From NCBI GenBank assembly GCA_039028975.1, contig JBCCHB010000061.1, forward strand, positions 1 through 64,000: DNA of 64,000 bases, in the 5' to 3' direction. Below the pieces are notes generated by a model. It was not told the DNA's origin and made no database searches. It saw nothing but the letters and a program-made list of their open reading frames with translations. The DNA is from JAHBNG01 sp039028975. Lineage in GTDB: Bacteria > Chloroflexota > Anaerolineae > Caldilineales > Caldilineaceae. Numbering within the stretch: position 1 is the first letter of the stretch; each line of letters begins with the position of its first letter. Made by a program: the position numbers and the translations under genes. Of this stretch, positions 1 to 8,251 are shown in pieces.

Positions 1-167
1 AGATTTCTCGCTAGGGACCCATCGCTCGGGCTGGATATTCTTGTTTTCTCCGCCCAAGCGGCCATATGGTGAGCAGATGGCTCGAAATGACAATGATGCA
101 CCTCTTTTTCTATTACGAAATCTGTACACTCTACCCCAAAAAGATGTGGGTAAAGGTAAGCCTAAAA

Positions 168-219
168 GGATGGGCTACGGTAACTACGGTTACTCCACCC
201 CACTATTCCTCAGAGATCC
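168..219. repeat. 52-bp dispersed repeat, copy 1 (family H)
   Basis: This stretch matches 61678-61729 in the same orientation and without gaps over about 52 bp, with roughly 44 identical positions by eye. It carries the doubled motif GGTAACTACGGTTACTC and ends in ATTCCTCAGAGA. It lies exactly where the receiver-domain coding of the adjacent pseudogene breaks off. The second copy sits beside a long inverted repeat. The nature of the repeat is unknown. Confidence 0.7.
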
Positions 220-1049
220 TCTTTTGCTAGGTATAGGCTCTTGTCGAATTACCCTAGTGGCTTCCAGGCCGTCCATGCCTGGCATCATGAGATCCATACA
301 GATCAATGCTGGTTCTCTATACGGAAGCGGGAAATGGCTTCGTGACCATCTACGGCCACCGACACATCAAAGCCAATCAAGTTCAGCATTTCGCTCAATA
401 CTTGGCGATTGGACGAATCGTCATTCACCACCAAGGCGCGTTGTCGAGGACCATCATACCCCGTAATCAATGCTGAGCGTGGCTCTGTGGCTTTCAACGT
501 GGGCGGTGCTGCCACCGATAGCACCAGATCAAATCAGAACCGCCTTCCCAATTTAGCTTGACTCTCCACATGAAGCTGACCGCCGAGCAGCGTTAGCAAG
601 CGTTGACAAATGGCCAATCCGAGTCCCGTACCCTGTGTGCGCCTCCCATTTTGTTCAAGCTACACAAAGGGTTGGAAGATCCGCTGCTGCTCATCTTTGG
701 TGAGGCTAACACCCGTATCACAAACTTGAAAGCGAATGGTTCGCTGCAAGCATAAATCGCCTCCATTTTCAGGTATGGTCTCATCCAGCGGTGCTTCTGA
801 AACCGATAACGTTACACTTCCCTCATCCGTAAATCTTACCGCCTTGTTCAATAGGTTGAGCAACACTTGACGCAGCAGGCATTCGTCCCCCTGGATATCT
901 TCAGGAAGCGTTTTTGCTAGTTCATAGTGAAAGCGTAAGTTCTTCTCTTCAGCTTGCAGGCGCACAATTTTGACCACACCCGGCACCTTGAACCATGAAA
1001 AACTACTGATTACAAGATTGCAAAATTGCGGGGCGGATCCAGCAAACAC
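219..1049 (-). pseudogene. Decayed hybrid histidine kinase/response regulator
   Basis: Reading leftwards on the minus strand, the remnant holds a histidine kinase ATPase domain: an N-box (DECLLRQVLLNLLNKAVRF) and a G1-like box (VCDTGVSL). A G2 box (GTGLGLAICQRLL) and the start of a receiver domain follow. The phosphoacceptor segment DLMMPGMDGLEATRVIRQ sits near 222-294 in a different frame. Two in-frame stops are visible: at 660-662, where PFV*LEQ suggests a CAG to TAG change, and at 534-536, where RF*FDLVL suggests TGG to TGA within the usual FWF motif. A frameshift follows near 300. The sensor and dimerisation regions are gone, and repeats bound both ends. The gene is almost certainly dead; which sensor it served cannot be told. 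Confidence 0.85.
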
Positions 1050-1052
1050 GAT

Positions 1053-1206
1053 TAGGAACGGAAATTTAATAAGACCCGAAACTTGACCGATGTAATGCCC
1101 GAAGGCTGTAATCGGGCATCCATGTCTAGCACGAAGATGGATTCCCGACTTCTCGGGAATGACAGTAGCGGAACTTTCCGGTTTTATTTGATCGCCATTC
1201 CTTAGG
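1053..1206. repeat. MITE-like dispersed repeat, copy 1 (family B, long form)
   Basis: The ends match two other loci: near the left end a GAAATTTAATAA stretch, at the right end GGTTTTATTTGATC followed by ATTCCTTAGG. The copies are at 8150-8250 and, in this orientation, 42374-42473. This copy is longer (about 154 bp) because the centre holds a different insert with two hairpins, one around GATTCCCGACTTCTCGGGAATGA-like sequence (1139-1162). It abuts the truncated 5' side of the kinase pseudogene and lies downstream of msrQ. Confidence 0.65.
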
Positions 1207-1226
1207 GTATGAATTACAGCTTCCTC

Positions 1227-2156
1227 TCACGCGCTAGCCGCCACTTTCTTTCTTGGCTTGCTGCCCTTCTTCATCTCCCGAATCCAGTTTTTCACCAAAT
1301 TGAGCCTTAGCACCAACAGCACCACCAAAACAACCGCATAGATGATCGGCTCTGTGAGTGCTCGCTTGGATAACCAGACCCAAATGTAGTGGGCGGCAGA
1401 CAGAATACCGATAATATAGACCAACTGGTGAAGCTTCTTCCAGTTTTTCTTTAGCATCTTTTGGGACCATTTGTTGGAGGTCACAAAGAGGGGGACAAGG
1501 AGAACAAATCCGAGGAAACCAATGAGTGCGTACTGTTTCTGTATGGTCTCACCGATGACGAGTCCGATGTCAAATTGCCCTGAAAGGTAGCCGTAGTCGA
1601 TGCTAAAAAGCACCAAGTGGAGCAGCACGAAGCCAAAGCCCCAGTTCCCCAGTGGCTTCTTGAGTGCATTGAGGGCGGACCAACCAAAGAGGGTGACCAA
1701 AGGTGTACAGGCCAACGAGAGAAAAATAAAGGTGATGGCAACTTTGCCAGTAAAGAAAGTGGTCTCTTGATACCATTGGCTATTCAGATGCAGCCAGTGC
1801 CAGATGTCCCAGAAGACCCGGAAGGTGATCATCCCAGCAACTGCATGGGCAAGTACCCGTAAGACATTGGATTGCTGCTTGTTTTTCCACGAGCTAAATT
1901 GGAGCACATAGATAGTGAAGAGGGCCAATACAATGATGACCACATCTGTGAAGCGACCCGTGCCAACGAAAGGAACAACCTGACTAAGGGAGCCAAATGG
2001 TTCTGGTGGCGTAATAAACCGGGTGATATCGGAAACTGCCTCTCGCCAGTTCCACAGAACCCACGAGAGAAGCCAAGTTACAAATGCAATGGCTGCAATG
2101 GGCACTAGATCCCACTCTTGGACAAAATTTGAATTGCGTTTCTTTGCTGCTGTCAT
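1227..2156 (-). CDS. msrQ: MsrQ, heme-binding membrane subunit of the MsrPQ system
   Basis: The 309-residue protein has the ferric-reductase-like transmembrane domain of MsrQ (YedZ), with about six membrane segments. Histidines that could bind heme lie in DIWHWLHLN, LLHLVLFSIDYGYL and KLHQLVYIIGILSAAHYIW. MsrQ passes electrons from the quinone pool or a flavin reductase to MsrP, which reduces methionine sulfoxide in exported proteins. The start is supported by AAAGGTAAATC just before the ATG. It follows msrP on the same strand with a 150-bp gap, matching the known msrP-msrQ order. The basic C-terminal tail (KKGSKPRKKVAASA) is probably cytoplasmic. Confidence 0.9.
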   Translation of the reverse strand: MTAAKKRNSNFVQEWDLVPIAAIAFVTWLLSWVLWNWREAVSDITRFITPPEPFGSLSQVVPFVGTGRFTDVVIIVLALFTIYVLQFSSWKNKQQSNVLRVLAHAVAGMITFRVFWDIWHWLHLNSQWYQETTFFTGKVAITFIFLSLACTPLVTLFGWSALNALKKPLGNWGFGFVLLHLVLFSIDYGYLSGQFDIGLVIGETIQKQYALIGFLGFVLLVPLFVTSNKWSQKMLKKNWKKLHQLVYIIGILSAAHYIWVWLSKRALTEPIIYAVVLVVLLVLRLNLVKNWIREMKKGSKPRKKVAASA

Positions 2157-2173
2157 GATTTACCTTTAATGAG

Positions 2174-2246
2174 TAGTCGTTTGGTCGCTTAGTCCAAAGT
2201 CGGCTAGGTCGATGTCGTTCCCACTGCCGGCTACTGATATTCAAAC
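2174..2246. repeat. Dispersed intergenic repeat, copy 1 (family G)
   Basis: Located in the msrP-msrQ gap. The sequence around AGTCGTTTGGTCGCTTAGTC is similar, in reverse complement, to 55465-55541 (AGTCGCTTGGTCGTTTAGTC). About 27 of the first 31 bases match, and the similarity weakens further on. The function is unknown; the position inside an operon suggests it may fold in the transcript. Confidence 0.5.
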
Positions 2247-2306
2247 AGATTATGCATCTCATTCGGGTGTAGTATCTGATATAGAGAAGTTATTTCGTTC
2301 CCGCCC

Positions 2307-3254
2307 TTAAAAATTCACGCTTAGATCCATGCCCTCATAGAGGTAAGCGACCTGCTCTTCATAGCCATTAAACATCAATGTGGGAATCCGCCCAGATTGA
2401 CCAATACGCCGCTCGGTGGCTTGGGACCAACGAGGATGATCGACCTCGGGGTTTACATTGCCGTAAAAGCCATATTCAGTAGGCCCTGCAGCCATCCATA
2501 AAGAGGTGGGCTGCTCCTCTACTAGGTCGATCTTAACAATCGACTTGATTCCCTTCAGACCATACTTCCACGGGATAACAAGCCGAATGGGCGCGCCATT
2601 TTGGGGCAGCAGTTCTTTGCCATAGATGCCTGTTGCCAGTAGGGTTAGGTCATTCATGGCTTCATCCAACCGTAATCCCTCTACATAGGGCCAATCATAA
2701 AAGGGACTGCTCAGGCCCGGCATGTTCTCCGGATCATTGGCGGTTTCAAAGCGTACGTACTTGGCATCGGACGTGGGTTCGACGACCTCCAGCAGCTTAC
2801 TAAGGGGAAAGCCCTGCCACGGGATCACCATAGACCATGCTTCCACACAGCGCATGCGATAAATCCGTTCTTCTTGGTCAAAGCGAGAGAGCAGATCCTC
2901 CATGCCAAAGGTACCAGGGTTGTTGACTAACCCACCTACCTCAACCTGCCATGGCGATGTGACATAGTCTTTGGCCAGTACAGCGACTTCCCGTTTGTCT
3001 GTGGAAAATTCGTAGAAGTTGTTATAGGTTGTAATTTCTTCAAAGGTATTGGCAATGTTCCCCAATTCATCTACTTTACTACCAGCCTCTACCAGAGAGG
3101 GGTCAGGACGAGCCGGACGACATGCCGCGGCTAGCAAAGCTGCCCCGGCGATGGCTGCACTGCCCTTCATAAATTGTCGCCTATCAATATAGTGATGTTC
3201 TGAAGTAATTTCAGAGGATGGAATTTCGATACCGGTTAATCGTTTAATTAGCAT
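2307..3254 (-). CDS. msrP: MsrP, molybdenum methionine sulfoxide reductase, probably lipid-anchored
   Basis: The 315-residue protein has the oxidoreductase molybdopterin-binding fold of MsrP (YedY). A twin-arginine signal is visible (DRRQFMKGSAAIAGAALLAAAC), and Cys in YRMRCVEAWSMVIPW is the expected Mo ligand. GAPIRLVIPWKYGLKGIKSI and SLWMAAGPTEYGFYGNVNP are further family segments. The enzyme reduces methionine sulfoxide in proteins outside the cytoplasmic membrane, with electrons from MsrQ encoded just downstream. The signal ends in a lipobox (LAAAC) rather than the usual AxA cleavage site, so this one is probably a Tat-exported lipoprotein; that is an inference. CCAGGAGCCATATT before the ATG supports the start. 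Confidence 0.93.
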   Translation of the reverse strand: MLIKRLTGIEIPSSEITSEHHYIDRRQFMKGSAAIAGAALLAAACRPARPDPSLVEAGSKVDELGNIANTFEEITTYNNFYEFSTDKREVAVLAKDYVTSPWQVEVGGLVNNPGTFGMEDLLSRFDQEERIYRMRCVEAWSMVIPWQGFPLSKLLEVVEPTSDAKYVRFETANDPENMPGLSSPFYDWPYVEGLRLDEAMNDLTLLATGIYGKELLPQNGAPIRLVIPWKYGLKGIKSIVKIDLVEEQPTSLWMAAGPTEYGFYGNVNPEVDHPRWSQATERRIGQSGRIPTLMFNGYEEQVAYLYEGMDLSVNF

Positions 3255-3571
3255 AATATGGCTCCTGGAAATTGAAAATCAGTAGTCCGAGGTTGATCCA
3301 GTGGGCTGGGATCTACTGAAAATACAACTGCTGTTCATGGCCTTAGTGTATGGTAAAAAAGTAAATGATGCGTGATGAAAGACTTATCAGAATATTAACA
3401 TGACTTTAGAAATTCGTAATGTTCTTTATCTTTTGAAATGAAAATAGTGTATCGGATCGTTCCCACATTGTCTATAAGATAAATTGTCTAGCGCTGTTGG
3501 GCGGAAAGGAGTATAATGGACATTCGCTAGGTCTCGTAAACAAACATAAAGACTGTAAAGGAAACCCCATT
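3255..3571. other. Divergent intergenic region, msrP / isomerase-like gene
   Basis: About 317 AT-rich bases separate two divergently transcribed genes, so both promoters should lie here. A TATAAT hexamer stands near 3514 towards the right-hand gene, but no convincing -35 box lies at the right distance. An open frame runs into the downstream gene from 3497, but the better start is at 3572. No repeat or RNA was recognised. Confidence 0.5.
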
Positions 3572-4555
3572 ATGCCAAAGGAACTTAAGGTCGGAATTAC
3601 AGCCAGCGGTGTTCGCCATGCAGCCACGGCCCCAGATCCAGATCTAGAGACCAAATTCCGCATGGTCAAAGAGTCGGACGTCTACGAGTATATTGACAAA
3701 ACGCCCCCTAAAGATGAAGTGGATGAGTACCTCCGGTTGAGCGAAAAATATGATCTGCCTGTACGAGCAGGCGGCTGGTTTTATACGTTAGGCCGGGATG
3801 AGCAATTGCTTGAAGACAACCTGCGTATAGGCGCTCGATTGGGTAGTCTGGCTCATAACACCCAAATCGGTACCTATCATGCAGATGGCCATATGGTCAC
3901 CAATGAAGAAGTCGCCGAAGCCTATTTACGAGCCTTTGAATTAGGGGAAGAGGTGGGCTGTGTATCTACTTTTGAGATTCATGTCAACATGTGGACCGAA
4001 GATTTCCGCCGAGTGATTCAGGTAGCTGACCTAGTAGAAGCCAAGGGGATCCCCTTTCGCATCACCCTCGATCACTCCCACGTTATCTTCAAGATCGATA
4101 ATCCTGAAGAGCAAGAAGTGCAAAATATTCGCCCAGCCGTGGAATCGGGTGAGTTGATTTTGGATCCATTTGCGGAGGGTAACGTCTGTGATCAGTGGAT
4201 TGATCGAGGATTGGTTTGGCATGCTCATGCTCGGGCTGCTGCGCCGGGTGGACCCAAAAACGTCTGGGCCAAACATCCAGATGGTCAAGTAGGGCGGGGG
4301 ATTCAATACCCGTTCGTCCAGCCAGGGCCAGATGAGTGGCACAGCGAGTGGGATGAAGCCAAGCTAGAACCGTGGAAAGAGGTTGTTCGCCACCTACTCA
4401 AGTATCACGCAACCCATGACGACAGCCCACTATTGCAGCTTTCTACTGAGTTTATTCCCAATACGGACTACGGTGAAGGCAGCCACTACTCGATCTTCGA
4501 CCACTCGGTGGCCTGCGCAAAGTGGATTCGAGAGCAGTGGGCGAAAGTTGTGTAA
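3572..4555 (+). CDS. Xylose isomerase-like TIM barrel protein
   Basis: From the ATG at 3572 the protein has 327 residues and begins MPKELKVGITASGV. AAAGGAAACCCC upstream is a reasonable ribosome-binding site, and the 25 codons further upstream look like leader sequence. The architecture resembles the sugar phosphate isomerase/epimerase family (xylose isomerase-like TIM barrel), with likely metal-binding acids and histidines in STFEIHVNMW, FRITLDHSHVIF, WHAHARAAAPGG and LQLSTEFIPN. Substrate and reaction cannot be read from sequence. It stands alone, with a strong terminator downstream. Confidence 0.75.
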   Translation: MPKELKVGITASGVRHAATAPDPDLETKFRMVKESDVYEYIDKTPPKDEVDEYLRLSEKYDLPVRAGGWFYTLGRDEQLLEDNLRIGARLGSLAHNTQIGTYHADGHMVTNEEVAEAYLRAFELGEEVGCVSTFEIHVNMWTEDFRRVIQVADLVEAKGIPFRITLDHSHVIFKIDNPEEQEVQNIRPAVESGELILDPFAEGNVCDQWIDRGLVWHAHARAAAPGGPKNVWAKHPDGQVGRGIQYPFVQPGPDEWHSEWDEAKLEPWKEVVRHLLKYHATHDDSPLLQLSTEFIPNTDYGEGSHYSIFDHSVACAKWIREQWAKVV

Positions 4556-4647
4556 CGTAGTGCCTGATTCTGGGCAATGTGATGCTCAGTTGACACGTTA
4601 TACTCAGCTCCGTTTGAAAACCGTAATATAGCTCATCTTATGTGAAT

Positions 4648-4696
4648 AAAAAAGAGGTGATAGAAAGCGGGGGAAGCTCCCTATCACCTCTTTTTT
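4648..4696. terminator. Bidirectional rho-independent terminator
   Basis: A perfect 16-bp stem (AAAAAAGAGGTGATAG with CTATCACCTCTTTTTT) closes a 17-base loop, with T-runs on both strands. It serves the isomerase-like gene on the plus strand and the sigma factor gene on the minus strand. Confidence 0.93.
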
Positions 4697-4838
4697 AACT
4701 CCATACAATCAGAGCGTATGGGCTTTTCTGCCGAAGCATGCTCAGGTAGATTTCAGCAGCCAAGGCATGCTCCAATGCGAAACAGAATGGCATTAAAGCA
4801 TGCTGCTGGCGTAGCCCCCTCGTTGCGAGCTGCTAATA
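4697..4838. other. Spacer with three GCATGC sites
   Basis: The region between the terminator and the end of the sigma factor gene contains AGCATGCTC near 4735, GGCATGCTCC near 4765 and AGCATGCTG near 4798. A short open frame crosses it but has no coding character. It may be part of a small palindromic repeat; nothing else was seen. Confidence 0.4.
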
Positions 4839-5603
4839 CTAATCAGCATAAACGGAGAGGGTTTGGGGATCGATGCCCTCCTGAATCAGATGGCTGCGCA
4901 TTGCGGCCTTAGCTCGATGAACCAGAATATATACAGCATTTGGCGTCAACTCCATCTCTTCTGCCACATCCGCGGCTCGCGCATCTTCGGCAATGCAACG
5001 AACCAATGCGATTCGATAGTGCTCTGGCAGCTTCTTTAAACAGCCGTCTATTACTTCTCTGATCTGAGTGCGAACGGCAGCTACATCTGGATGAACCGTT
5101 TCTCGATCCAAGTAGGACTCTCGTATCATGGGCAATTGACGGGACCAACAGGCTCGTCGAAATTCAGTTGACACCAAATTTAGGGTGACCTGAGCTGCCC
5201 ACGATGTGAATTTTCCAACCGTTTTGTATTTTCTAAGCAGAGAATAATTATCTTTTACTAACTTTTCCATAAAGGATTGGACAAAGTCTTGAGCCAGCAC
5301 AGCAATTTCATCATCGGCATAGAGGGATAGGCCGATCAAGTTATTGCGGCGGCTCTGCAAATAGTTAAAGATAACGACAAATAGATAACGAGAGAGATCC
5401 TCGTGGGCGTCTCTTTGATGAAGAAGCCCAGAAGCGCCCTTTAGATGACGCACCCACGCCTCATTTGTTCGCTGCGTTCCGTGAGTATATCGGTTGGCTG
5501 ATGTATACTGTTTTGTGAATTGATCATTGGCAAATTGATGAGTCCTTGTTCCGAGAGTATCGCCACCATCCATGGGGGATTCGTGACGGTTGCTACGAGT
5601 CAT
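4839..5603 (-). CDS. ECF-type RNA polymerase sigma factor
   Basis: The 254-residue protein has an N-terminal extension of about 80 residues. Sigma region 2 follows (DEIAVLAQDFVQSFMEKL, with YKTVGKFTSWAAQVTLNL), then region 4 as a helix-turn-helix (LPEHYRIALVRCIAEDARAADVAEEM and TPNAVYILVHRAKAAMR). This is the layout of group 4 sigma factors. The ATG at 5603 has AGGAG nine bases upstream. No anti-sigma factor lies next to it, so its signal is unknown. It is transcribed divergently from tatD, over a 340-bp gap. Confidence 0.85.
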   Translation of the reverse strand: MTRSNRHESPMDGGDTLGTRTHQFANDQFTKQYTSANRYTHGTQRTNEAWVRHLKGASGLLHQRDAHEDLSRYLFVVIFNYLQSRRNNLIGLSLYADDEIAVLAQDFVQSFMEKLVKDNYSLLRKYKTVGKFTSWAAQVTLNLVSTEFRRACWSRQLPMIRESYLDRETVHPDVAAVRTQIREVIDGCLKKLPEHYRIALVRCIAEDARAADVAEEMELTPNAVYILVHRAKAAMRSHLIQEGIDPQTLSVYAD

Positions 5604-5884
5604 CGTTTGGTCTCCTGGATTGCGATTATAGGTCGCTAGAAAGGATGTCCCGGATTTTGGCCAATTTAATGATTGGTTAGTGAGAATGGGAGGACAAGTG
5701 AGTCTAGCTATCTATATCTATAAAGTGCGATTGATTAGAGTCTGTGTGCGTGAGGTAGGTACTTCGCTGAATACAAGATATCATACTCTTGTTGATCAAT
5801 TGTGAAGAAAGGCTGAAGTTTAGCTGAAATTACGCTGAAGTTGCTGAAATTTCCCTTTCTCTTTCCATTGCAAGCGGACCTACT

Positions 5885-5912
5885 TTGACCGCTCTTTCAT
5901 ATGTGATAAAAT
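5885..5912 (+). promoter_or_regulatory. Sigma-70-like promoter for tatD
   Basis: TTGACC (5885-5890) and TAAAAT (5907-5912) are separated by 16 bp, 33 bp before the first tatD start. The rest of the 5604-5944 gap between the divergent genes holds no gene or repeat that I recognise. Confidence 0.55.
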
Positions 5913-5944
5913 GTACAAACTATGCTGAGGCGTTTTGAAGATAG

Positions 5945-6871
5945 ATGTTTTCCGTTGATTTGCCAGAGAGCAAACGTATGCTTTCAAACGACACTGAGGA
6001 ATCAGAGTTAAATAAAACTCGATCCCATACCACATGGGTAGATAGCCACTGCCACTTAGATCTAGCCCAATTTAACGACGATAGAGATACAATTGTTGCG
6101 CACGCACGGGAATCCGGCGTGCGTCTTATTGTTAATCCAGGGATCGATCTGAAGCATTCTCAGATGGCGATTGACTGTGCAGAGCGCTATGCGGAGGTCT
6201 ATGCGGCCGTGGGTGTTCATCCGAATAGCAGCACCCCATTTGGTGATGAGAAGGAAGCCATCAATCAGATTGATAGCCTAAGGGAGTTGGCAAAGCATCC
6301 CAAAGTGGTGGCCATTGGCGAAATTGGATTAGATTACCACTGGGACAAAGTCGAGCCTGCGGTGCAGAAACGAGCCTTTCAGATGCAACTTTCTTTGGCT
6401 CAGGAGATTGGGTTGCCTGTCATCATCCATAGCCGGAAGTCGAATGATGATGTGGCTCATATACTAAGAGAATGGGTTCAGCAACCAGGATGGCAAGATT
6501 CTGCGTTGGCGAAACGCCCCTTTGCTGGGGTACTTCACGCCTATAGCGGAGACTTGGCGTTGGCCATAGAAGCCTACTCATGGGGGTTCGTCCTAAGCTT
6601 AGGCGGACCAGTGACCTTTAAGAATGCCAAAGAACTACACACATTGGTTCCTCAACTGCGCTTGGATCGCCTAATGCTGGAGACGGATGCGCCTTTTCTG
6701 ACGCCTCATCCCCACCGAGGAAAGCGTAACGAGCCGGTTCATGTCAAGCTTGTTTCCCAAAAGCTGGCTGAACTCTACGGCGAGCCTGTGCAAACGATTG
6801 CAGCAATGAGTACCGATCTGGCTCATCGATTTTTTGGATTTCCTGTACCGATAGCCAATGCCGATTCGTAA
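5945..6871 (+). CDS. tatD: TatD family metal-dependent deoxyribonuclease
   Basis: The 308-residue TIM-barrel hydrolase shows the metal-binding motif VDSHCHLD, GVHPNSS, GEIGLDYHW, PVIIHSRKS, GVLHAYSGD and LETDAPFLTPHPHRGKRNEP. These are in the order of TatD/YcfH DNases (usually about 260 residues), which act as 3'-5' exonucleases. The extra length is an N-terminal stretch of about 30 residues. Two starts are possible, 5945 and 5978 (second ATG, preceded by AGAGAG). A polyprenyl synthase gene follows after a 138-bp spacer. Confidence 0.92.
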   Translation: MFSVDLPESKRMLSNDTEESELNKTRSHTTWVDSHCHLDLAQFNDDRDTIVAHARESGVRLIVNPGIDLKHSQMAIDCAERYAEVYAAVGVHPNSSTPFGDEKEAINQIDSLRELAKHPKVVAIGEIGLDYHWDKVEPAVQKRAFQMQLSLAQEIGLPVIIHSRKSNDDVAHILREWVQQPGWQDSALAKRPFAGVLHAYSGDLALAIEAYSWGFVLSLGGPVTFKNAKELHTLVPQLRLDRLMLETDAPFLTPHPHRGKRNEPVHVKLVSQKLAELYGEPVQTIAAMSTDLAHRFFGFPVPIANADS

Positions 6872-6884
6872 TTATACTGTGGTC

Positions 6885-6961
6885 GTTTTCAAAACAGGTG
6901 TCTTCCAAAGTTCTTCCAAAGAGACCAAACAACTGTTTTCAAACGGAGCCGAGTATAATAA
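6885..6961. repeat. TTTTCAAA palindromic repeat, copy 1 (family F), with TATAAT box
   Basis: The end of this stretch, CTGTTTTCAAACGGAGCCGAGTATA-like (6932-6957), matches 58017-58042, where the same element forms a perfect 22-bp palindrome. The final GAGTATAATA supplies a -10-like TATAAT about 50 bp before the polyprenyl synthase start, so the repeat may act as its promoter. A clear -35 box is not seen. Confidence 0.5.
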
Positions 6962-7009
6962 TGCATTTTGTAAGTTGTTTCATATAAGTTGTTGTGGAGC
7001 TAGAACGCA

Positions 7010-8143
7010 GTGGGTGAATTATCCAGCCATTCTAACGTGCTAATACCGAGCGAGACCTCGTCTCAACGTCCCCAGAGTGCTTTGGCAAATCCGTTGCTGA
7101 ATGAACATCGGGTTGCTGAGATGCTGAATAGACCGGTCAATATTGGGGAAATTCTGAATCCTGTTCAACAGGGGTTGCAGGAAGTTGAAAAGAAGATGAG
7201 AACCGTCGACTCATCCCTCTTTGCCCCTCTTTCCAATGCATTAATCGATCTGATTGGCAGCGGTGGAAAGCGAGTCCGCCCGGCGCTTGCCCTCTTCTCT
7301 GCCCGGTTCAATGGCGAATTAGACGATACAACGTACCAAGCAGTTCTCTCGGTCGCTGCTTCGGTAGAGATGCTTCACACCGCTTCCCTTGTTCATGATG
7401 ATGTGATTGATGGTGCTCTATTGCGCCGCGGGTCCCCCACGTTGAATGCCGAGTGGGGAGCTGGCTCCACAACGCTTGCTGGCAACTATATGTTTGGTCG
7501 TGCTGCTCACTTTTCATCTGAAACCCAGAATATGCAGGTCATTAATATTTTTACCGAAACCCTCAACGTGATGGTGGAAGGGGAACTGCGACAGATTGCC
7601 CAGCGATTTGAGTTTGCTCAGGAAAGAGAGAGCTACTATCAACGTATCTATGCCAAAACAGCCAGCCTCTTCTGCGCTGCGACTGAACCGGCCGCCATCC
7701 TAACAGGATTGTCAGAGCCAGTCCGTAAGGCGCTCTATGACTATGGTTATCATTTAGGAATGGCTTTCCAAATGATTGATGATGTGCTTGACTTTAGCGG
7801 TGACGAGAGTACCTTGGGCAAACCTGCTGGTAGTGATCTTCGCCAAGGAACGGTCACGCTTCCTCTCTTCTACTATATACAAGAGCAACCCAACCCAAGT
7901 GAGTTCATTCACTATTTGACCGAGAGGCGAGAGGAAGCATACCGCAAAGGTGAAAGCCTGTGGAATGAAACTGTTGATGAACTTGTACAGGCCATTTGTA
8001 AGAGCAACGCCATGGATGCCGCTCGAGCAGAAGCGTATAGCTATCTTCTGACCGCCCAGGATAGTCTTATGGCCTTGCCAGACAATGTGGCTCGCCAATC
8101 CATGTTGGAGCTGGGCTCTTTTGTTGTCCAGCGCTCTCACTAA
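7010..8143 (+). CDS. Polyprenyl (geranylgeranyl-type) diphosphate synthase
   Basis: The protein has 377 residues from a GTG start. It carries GGKRVRPALALFSARF, the first aspartate-rich motif in SLVHDDVIDGALLRRG, GNYMFGRA, and the second motif in FQMIDDVLDFSGDESTLGKPAGSDLRQGTVTLP. These define trans-isoprenyl diphosphate synthases, which chain IPP onto an allylic primer in the cytoplasm. The product length cannot be fixed by eye; with menA elsewhere in the window, a menaquinone side-chain role is reasonable. The first 40-45 residues are poorly conserved, and an ATG at 7121 is an alternative start. Confidence 0.9.
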   Translation: MGELSSHSNVLIPSETSSQRPQSALANPLLNEHRVAEMLNRPVNIGEILNPVQQGLQEVEKKMRTVDSSLFAPLSNALIDLIGSGGKRVRPALALFSARFNGELDDTTYQAVLSVAASVEMLHTASLVHDDVIDGALLRRGSPTLNAEWGAGSTTLAGNYMFGRAAHFSSETQNMQVINIFTETLNVMVEGELRQIAQRFEFAQERESYYQRIYAKTASLFCAATEPAAILTGLSEPVRKALYDYGYHLGMAFQMIDDVLDFSGDESTLGKPAGSDLRQGTVTLPLFYYIQEQPNPSEFIHYLTERREEAYRKGESLWNETVDELVQAICKSNAMDAARAEAYSYLLTAQDSLMALPDNVARQSMLELGSFVVQRSH

Positions 8144-8149
8144 AGCTAT

Positions 8150-8250
8150 GCTAAGGAATCAAGATCAAATAAAACCCAAAACTTCGGTCCTGTCATCTCG
8201 AGTACCCGAGAGATCTTCCGTTACGTTTTATTAAATTCTCGATCCTAAGG
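8150..8250. repeat. MITE-like dispersed repeat, copy 2 (family B)
   Basis: This 101-bp element begins GCTAAGGAATC and ends GATCCTAAGG, so the termini are inverted repeats. In reverse complement it matches 42374-42473 almost throughout. The centre holds the partly palindromic CTCGAGTACCCGAGAGATC. It fills the gap between the polyprenyl synthase and glycosyltransferase genes, and its right edge supplies the bases just before the glycosyltransferase ATG. Confidence 0.8.
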
Positions 8251-8251
8251 A

